5,962 bases of DNA. Origin: GCA-003244245 sp050699655. Lineage in GTDB: Bacteria > Actinomycetota > Actinomycetes > Mycobacteriales > Pseudonocardiaceae. The position numbers were made by a program, and so were the translations under genes. Location of the stretch: the NCBI GenBank assembly GCA_050699655.1, contig JBOHFJ010000304.1, positions 1-5,962 on the forward strand. The letters are read 5' to 3'. The notes beneath the pieces were generated by a model. That model saw only the letters and a list, made by a program, of their open reading frames with translations. It made no database searches and was not told the origin of the DNA. The first letter of the stretch is position 1, and the number at the start of each line of letters is the position of its first letter. Shown here one piece after another: positions 1 to 3,484 of this stretch.

Positions 1-9
1 GCGAGATTG

Positions 10-64
10 GTCGCTTCGAGCGGCACTGTGGCCGACATAAGCACTGCTAGTCGCATCAAGCGAC
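10..64. repeat. Two similar hairpin-forming 15-base repeats beside the att-like site
   Basis: Positions 10-24 and 50-64 follow the same pattern, GTCGC-TTCGA-GCGGC and GTCGC-ATCAA-GCGAC. Each can form a five-base-pair stem closed by a five-base loop, and the first stem contains one G-T wobble. They lie 40 bases apart in direct orientation, and the second ends 14 bases before the tRNA-derived segment. Arm-type integrase or excisionase binding sites often sit beside tRNA att cores, so that is one reading. Part of a transcription terminator for a gene to the left is another. The sequence does not decide between them. Confidence 0.45.
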
Positions 65-77
65 ATATCATGATCGT

Positions 78-120
78 CTCATAATCCGTCAGGTCGTGGG
101 TTCGAATCCCACCCGCCCCA
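78..120 (+). other. 3' half of a tRNA-Met(CAT) gene, probable att site of an integrative element
   Basis: The segment reads as an anticodon loop CTCATAA (78-84, anticodon CAT at 80-82), a 3' anticodon strand TCCGT, a variable region, a perfect T-arm (GTGGG at 96-100, loop TTCGAAT, CCCAC at 108-112), the acceptor 3' strand CCGCCCC (113-119) and discriminator A120. Two further C residues follow, but no complete CCA. The required 5' acceptor strand GGGGCGG and a D-arm are absent upstream, and the bases before position 78 do not pair with the anticodon strand. Identity starting exactly at the anticodon loop is typical of tyrosine-integrase attachment sites in tRNA genes. The A-T-rich anticodon context TCATAATCC favours elongator tRNA-Met, and tRNA-Ile2 (also CAT) is not excluded. 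With this polarity the element would lie to the left and the original chromosomal flank to the right. Confidence 0.75.
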
Positions 121-144
121 CCTTCTCTAGCAGGTAGAACGTCC

Positions 145-177
145 TCACGAAGCTCGACGAATGCGATCTTTGTCCAT
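145..177 (-). pseudogene. Orphan 10-codon reading frame behind a perfect ribosome-binding site (gene start remnant)
   Basis: On the minus strand, ATG at 177-175 follows a perfect AGGAGG (190-185) with seven bases between, which is a strong translation start. The frame gives only MDKDRIRRAS before TGA at 147-145. A different minus-strand frame overlapping it stays open from about 190 leftwards through the tRNA fragment to position 1. A frameshift would therefore give a much longer product, but the part across the tRNA fragment is the familiar antisense-tRNA translation and is not evidence of a protein. The best reading is the 5' end of a gene whose body was lost or frameshifted near the recombination site. 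A deliberate short leader peptide is a less likely alternative. The original product is not recognisable. Confidence 0.4.
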
Positions 178-184
178 GGGTTAG

Positions 185-190
185 CCTCCT
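185..190 (-). promoter_or_regulatory. Shine-Dalgarno sequence of the truncated minus-strand gene
   Basis: The minus strand reads AGGAGG here, fully complementary to the 16S rRNA tail and seven bases from an ATG. It is the strongest ribosome-binding site in the window, yet it serves only a ten-codon frame. Confidence 0.55.
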
Positions 191-298
191 GTATTCACGG
201 GTGTGATCGTCTGGTTGGAAGCCTCATCCGACCCTCGTTGTTGTTGGGTGGTGGGCGTGGTGTGGTGCCCGGCTGTCGTGTCGGGTGGGACGCCGGTT

Positions 299-487
299 TC
301 ACTGGTCGGGCGGGGTTCCTGGGGTCATCGGGTCGGACAGGGTGAGCAGCCGGAGCCAGGCCACACCGGCCAGCCACCAGCCGCAACAGGCCCGAATCGA
401 CATGCGACACCGCCCCATGCCGCCCACTTCCGCGGACACGCTTTCGAGCATGCGGGCCAGCGCCTCCGAGGCACCCCCCGCGCCCAT
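299..487 (-). CDS. Possible small membrane peptide, unknown function
   Basis: This is a 62-codon frame on the minus strand, and I do not recognise the product. A count by eye gives G or C at 53 of 62 third codon positions, which fits coding use in a high-GC actinomycete. Residues 34-50 (from CCGWWLAG to LRLLTL) could form one membrane segment with paired tryptophans, followed by a polar, proline-rich tail ending in PGTPPDQ. The start is uncertain. The first ATG (487) has no good ribosome-binding site. The ATG at 451 has GGAGG eleven bases upstream, and the ATG at 418 has GGAAG eight bases upstream. It points the same way as the truncated gene start at 177, about 120 bases further on, so the two may once have been neighbours in one transcription unit. 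It may also be a chance open frame. Confidence 0.33.
   Translation of the reverse strand: MGAGGASEALARMLESVSAEVGGMGRCRMSIRACCGWWLAGVAWLRLLTLSDPMTPGTPPDQ
308..332 (+). other. Four-tract G-quadruplex-type motif
   Basis: G-runs at 308-310, 312-315, 321-324 and 330-332 are separated by loops of one, five and five bases, which fits the usual G3+N1-7 rule for an intramolecular G-quadruplex. It lies about 240 bases upstream of the operon and inside the possible minus-strand peptide gene. In GC-rich DNA such runs also occur by chance. Confidence 0.35.
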
Positions 488-512
488 ACCTGGGTGCCGT
501 CGTTGGACGCGG

Positions 513-542
513 TTGACGCACTATCCTCGCTGAGCCGACAGT
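513..542 (+). promoter_or_regulatory. Candidate sigma-70-type promoter for the operon (weak)
   Basis: TTGACG at 513-518 is a good -35 match. GACAGT at 537-542, 18 bases further on, keeps the A and final T of a -10 element. Transcription would begin near 549, giving a leader of about 20 bases before the ATG at 570. TATCCT at 522-527 is an alternative -10, with TTGGAC at 503-508 upstream at a spacing that is too short. No operator-like palindrome is evident. Confidence 0.3.
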
Positions 543-560
543 CGATGATCGTGGCAGCGT

Positions 561-568
561 AGGAGGAG
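561..568 (+). promoter_or_regulatory. Ribosome-binding site of the HerA-like gene
   Basis: AGGAGGAG ends one base before ATG570. The AGGAGG core lies three bases from the start codon, which is close but usable. The site favours ATG570 over the in-frame ATG at 609, which has no purine-rich stretch upstream. Confidence 0.65.
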
Positions 569-569
569 C

Positions 570-2318
570 ATGTCAGCGCAATCGGGGCTAGCTGGGCAAG
601 CGGCCCCAATGAGCCTTGTCGGCCGCGTCGTCGGCACCGAGGACTCCACTCCGCTCCACTTCAGCGTCGCCCTCGCCCAGGACTCCTACCTTCAGCTAGA
701 CGACGTGGTGGTCACCAACCGGGCCGTCCCCGGCGTCGGGCTCGTGATGACCTCCGGTGTGGTGACCGAGGTCCGGGCCCGGCATGAGGGCGCTAATTTC
801 GGCTCGGACGTGTTCCTGATCGCGGATGGCGTGCTTCCCGCGCAGGTGCAGGAGATCGCTGAGGTCACGACGACCCGGGTGGAGCCGGAATGCTACGTCC
901 CGCCGAGGCCTGGGGAGCCGGCGCGGCGGGCCACTGGTGAGGAACGTGCGCGGGCGCTGTACTTCGACCAGATGGACCAGAAGGTCCCGGTTGGCCTCGG
1001 CCGCGATGGTGACCCGATCTACATCAACCTTGAGTTCCTCGACGGCACCCGCGGCGGCCATGTCTCGATCAGCGGTATCTCTGGGGTGGCGACCAAGACC
1101 AGCTTCGCTCTGTTCCTGCTCAACTCGATCTTCCGCAGTGGCGTGCTGGGCCGGCGGGCGATCAATGCCAAGGCGTTGGTGTTCAGCGTCAAGGGGGAGG
1201 ATCTGCTGTTCCTCGACTACGCAAATACTCGCCTCGACGACGAGCTGCGCGGCGACTATGCCCGGTTGGGCCTGCCGGCCGAGCCGTTCGCCTCGGTCGG
1301 GTTCTTCGCCCCGCCCACGCCGGAGGACCCCAGCGCGCGCCCGTATGTGGCTGGCCGGACCAGCGGGGTCACCGCGTTCTGGTGGACGCTGGCCCAGTTC
1401 TGCGCCGACGAGCTGCTGCCCTATGTCTTCGCCGACGCCGAGGACGAGCGCAATCAATACACGACGGTGATCCACCAGGTCGCCAACCGGCTTCGGCGCG
1501 ACGCTACCGCGACCGGTGACGGGGGAGCGGTCGCGATCGCCGGTCAGTTGCTGCGCACCTACGACGACCTCGTTGAGTTCCTCTTCGACCGGCTCACCGA
1601 CGAGGACGCCCGCCGGGACTGGGCGGGTCCGGTCACCGGCACCGGCACGATCAACGCCTTCCTGCGCCGGCTGCGCTCGAGCCTCAAGCCGCTGCGCACG
1701 ATCGTCCGCGGCGATCTCGCCGACGCTCCGGGGCGCCGGGTCAGCACCGACAACCAGCAGGTCACCGTCGTCGACCTGCACAACCTGCCGGAGCGTGCCC
1801 AGCGCTTCGTCGTCGGCGTCGTGCTGGCGGCCGAGACCGCCCGCAAGGAGGCCGCCGGACCGGGTGGGCTGCTCTTCACCATGATCGACGAGCTGAACAA
1901 GTACGCCCCGCGCGAAGGCACCAGCCCGATCAAGGAGGTGCTGCTCGACATCGCCGAACGCGGGCGCTCACTCGGGATCATCCTCATCGGCGCGCAGCAG
2001 ACGGCCAGTGAGGTCGAGCGGCGGATCGTGGCGAACTCGTCCATCAAGGTCGTCGGCCGGCTGGATCCGGCCGAGGCGGGACGACCCGAGTACGGCTTCC
2101 TGCCGGCCTCACAGCGGGCGCGCGCGACCCTGGCCAAGCCGGGCACGATGTTCGTGTCCCAGCCGGAGATCCCGGTGCCGATCGCGGTCGAGTTCCCGTT
2201 CCCGGCGTGGGCAACGCGGCTCTCGGAGTGCGGCGCACCGCCAGCGAGCGGCAACGGCTCAGCGAACCGTGACCCGTTCCGCCGGTTGCCGACCGTCGAC
2301 GACGACCCGCCGTTCTAA
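570..2318 (+). CDS. HerA-like (DUF87) FtsK/HerA-superfamily DNA-translocating ATPase
   Basis: This 582-residue protein is predicted to be a cytoplasmic ring ATPase that pumps or unwinds DNA for end processing. Residues about 15-110 form a beta-rich N-terminal section of HAS-barrel type (GRVVG, LQLDDVV, GVVTEV), followed by a conserved EPECYVPPRPGEPA linker. The P-loop is at 169-177, reading GISGVATKT, with K176 and T177 as the nucleotide-binding pair. Walker B is at 436-441 (FTMIDE, with D440 and E441). ERGR at 463-466 is the likely arginine-finger region, and LIGAQQ at 472-477 is the sensor strand. These elements appear in HerA order and at HerA-like spacing. The P-loop is odd: it has one extra residue and T in place of the glycine normally before lysine. 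The C-terminus ends in an acidic PTVDDDPPF tail. It is the first gene of an operon with sbcD and sbcC, which supports a role in DNA-end resection, repair or defence. Family placement is firm, while the precise role is inferred. Confidence 0.88.
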   Translation: MSAQSGLAGQAAPMSLVGRVVGTEDSTPLHFSVALAQDSYLQLDDVVVTNRAVPGVGLVMTSGVVTEVRARHEGANFGSDVFLIADGVLPAQVQEIAEVTTTRVEPECYVPPRPGEPARRATGEERARALYFDQMDQKVPVGLGRDGDPIYINLEFLDGTRGGHVSISGISGVATKTSFALFLLNSIFRSGVLGRRAINAKALVFSVKGEDLLFLDYANTRLDDELRGDYARLGLPAEPFASVGFFAPPTPEDPSARPYVAGRTSGVTAFWWTLAQFCADELLPYVFADAEDERNQYTTVIHQVANRLRRDATATGDGGAVAIAGQLLRTYDDLVEFLFDRLTDEDARRDWAGPVTGTGTINAFLRRLRSSLKPLRTIVRGDLADAPGRRVSTDNQQVTVVDLHNLPERAQRFVVGVVLAAETARKEAAGPGGLLFTMIDELNKYAPREGTSPIKEVLLDIAERGRSLGIILIGAQQTASEVERRIVANSSIKVVGRLDPAEAGRPEYGFLPASQRARATLAKPGTMFVSQPEIPVPIAVEFPFPAWATRLSECGAPPASGNGSANRDPFRRLPTVDDDPPF

Positions 2319-2321
2319 GAG

Positions 2322-3482
2322 ATGAGGTTCCTGCACACCGCCGACTGGCATGTCGGCAAGACCCTGAAGGGGCACAGCCGGCTCCCGGAGCAGGAGCAGG
2401 TGCTCCGCGAGATCGTGCGCGTCGTCCGGGACCATCAACTCGACGCCGTCCTCATCGCCGGCGACCTTTACGACAGTGCCGCGCCATCGGCCCCGGCCCA
2501 GCAGCTCGTGGTCCGCACCCTGATGGCACTGGCCGCCACGGGTGCCAAGGTGGTCGTGATCGCCGGAAACCACGACCACGCCGCCACCCTCGACGCCTAC
2601 CGTCCCTTCGCGGGCGCGGCGGGCATCGCCCTGGTCGGTTCGGTGCGCAGCGCACAGCAGGGTGGCGTCGTGGAGTTTGTGGCTCGCACCGGCGAGCCGG
2701 TGACCATCGCGGTGCTGCCGTTCGTGCCCGCACGCTACGCGGTGCGCGCGGCGGAGCTCGTGATGAACACGCCAGCGGAGCACACCGGCGCCTACGACCA
2801 GCAGCTCCGGGACATCCTCACCTCGCTCACCGGCGGGTTCCGAACCGATGCCGTCAACCTCGTCATGGCGCATCTGACCGTGCTCAACGCCACATTCGGC
2901 GGTGGCGAGCGTACCGCGCAGTCGATCTTCGAATACGCCGTGCCGGCCACCGTGTTCCCGCCCGATGCGCACTACGTTGCGCTGGGTCACCTGCACCGGC
3001 GGCAGACCATGGCCGCGCCGTGCCCAGTGCACTACTGCGGCGCCCCACTGGCGGTCGACTTCGGTGAGCAGGAGTACGAGCCGGTGGTCTGCCTGGTCGA
3101 CGCCACGCCGACGACGCCGGCGCGGGTCACCGACGTCCCGATCACCGCGGCCCGGCGGTTGCGGACGCTGCGTGGCACCGTCGACGAGCTGGCTGCGCTG
3201 ACCGGGACGGTGGGGGATGACTTCCTGCGGGTGTGGGTGCGGGAGCCTTCTCGCGCGGGGTTGCGGGAAGAGGTGACAGATCTGTTGCCGAACGCGCTGG
3301 AGGTGCGGATCGACCCGGAGTTCGCGGTCCCGGTTACCGGATCACGACCGGCGAGCGGCCCGGGGGTGGAGCGCACCCCGCTGGAGCTGTTCCGCGAGTA
3401 CTGCGCGACGCGCACCATCGACGACGGCCGGCTCGGCGCGCTGTTCGCTCGCCTGCACGAGCATGTGACCGGTGGTGCGTGA
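2322..3482 (+). CDS. sbcD: SbcD/Mre11-type DNA exonuclease subunit
   Basis: This 386-residue metallophosphoesterase is the nuclease subunit of the SbcCD (Mre11-Rad50) complex, which trims and opens DNA ends and hairpins using two metal ions, normally manganese. All phosphoesterase motifs are intact: DWH (D8, H10), GDLYD (D48), GNHDH (N83, H84, D85), MAHL (H184) and GHLH (H223, H225). The catalytic domain covers about residues 1-270. The remainder is a capping domain, and its final LFREYCATR-like helix region resembles the part of the family that contacts the base of the SbcC coiled coil. The length is typical for bacterial SbcD. It starts three bases after the HerA-like stop codon with only a weak AAGAG ribosome-binding site, so translation probably depends on ribosomes finishing the upstream gene. 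Its stop codon shares a base with the sbcC start. Nothing suggests loss of activity. Confidence 0.95.
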   Translation: MRFLHTADWHVGKTLKGHSRLPEQEQVLREIVRVVRDHQLDAVLIAGDLYDSAAPSAPAQQLVVRTLMALAATGAKVVVIAGNHDHAATLDAYRPFAGAAGIALVGSVRSAQQGGVVEFVARTGEPVTIAVLPFVPARYAVRAAELVMNTPAEHTGAYDQQLRDILTSLTGGFRTDAVNLVMAHLTVLNATFGGGERTAQSIFEYAVPATVFPPDAHYVALGHLHRRQTMAAPCPVHYCGAPLAVDFGEQEYEPVVCLVDATPTTPARVTDVPITAARRLRTLRGTVDELAALTGTVGDDFLRVWVREPSRAGLREEVTDLLPNALEVRIDPEFAVPVTGSRPASGPGVERTPLELFREYCATRTIDDGRLGALFARLHEHVTGGA

Positions 3483-3484
3483 TG
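3480..3484 (+). promoter_or_regulatory. TGATG stop-start overlap coupling sbcD to sbcC
   Basis: The sbcD stop TGA (3480-3482) and the sbcC start ATG (3482-3484) share one A. There is no strong ribosome-binding site before this ATG, only a GGTGG stretch about five bases upstream. The arrangement implies translational coupling, which suits two subunits made in fixed proportion. Confidence 0.7.

Larger units (their letters stand above)
121..569. other. Intergenic region between the tRNA fragment and the operon, no certain gene
   Basis: This 449-base stretch has no convincing plus-strand gene. The plus-strand open frame at 203-562 has an amino-acid composition without recognisable domains and runs into the operon's leader. 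The region holds an orphan minus-strand ribosome-binding site and start codon near 175-190, a GT-rich tract around 237-267, a possible minus-strand small peptide gene at 299-487, a run of four G-tracts at 308-332, and a weak candidate promoter near 513-542. The mixture suggests a decayed junction, possibly worn remnants of an element. Confidence 0.6.

Noticed and set aside
45..122. Complete tRNA-Met gene
   Set aside because: The 5' acceptor strand (GGGGCGG), D-arm and 5' anticodon strand are absent, so only the 3' half is present.
1..190. Long minus-strand protein reading through the tRNA fragment (GGIRTHDLTD-type sequence)
   Set aside because: This is the well-known artefact of translating a tRNA antisense strand, and it has no start codon with a ribosome-binding site in that frame.
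237..267. GT-rich tract as a simple-sequence repeat
   Set aside because: It is biased in composition but has no regular repeat unit.
203..562. 119-codon plus-strand open frame upstream of the operon
   Set aside because: It has no recognisable domain, poor coding-type third positions, and overlaps the presumed promoter and leader of the operon.
696..1781. 361-codon minus-strand open frame opposite the HerA-like gene
   Set aside because: It is antisense to a protein with clear HerA motifs, its composition is Arg/Gly/Asp-biased, and it has no domain or ribosome-binding site.
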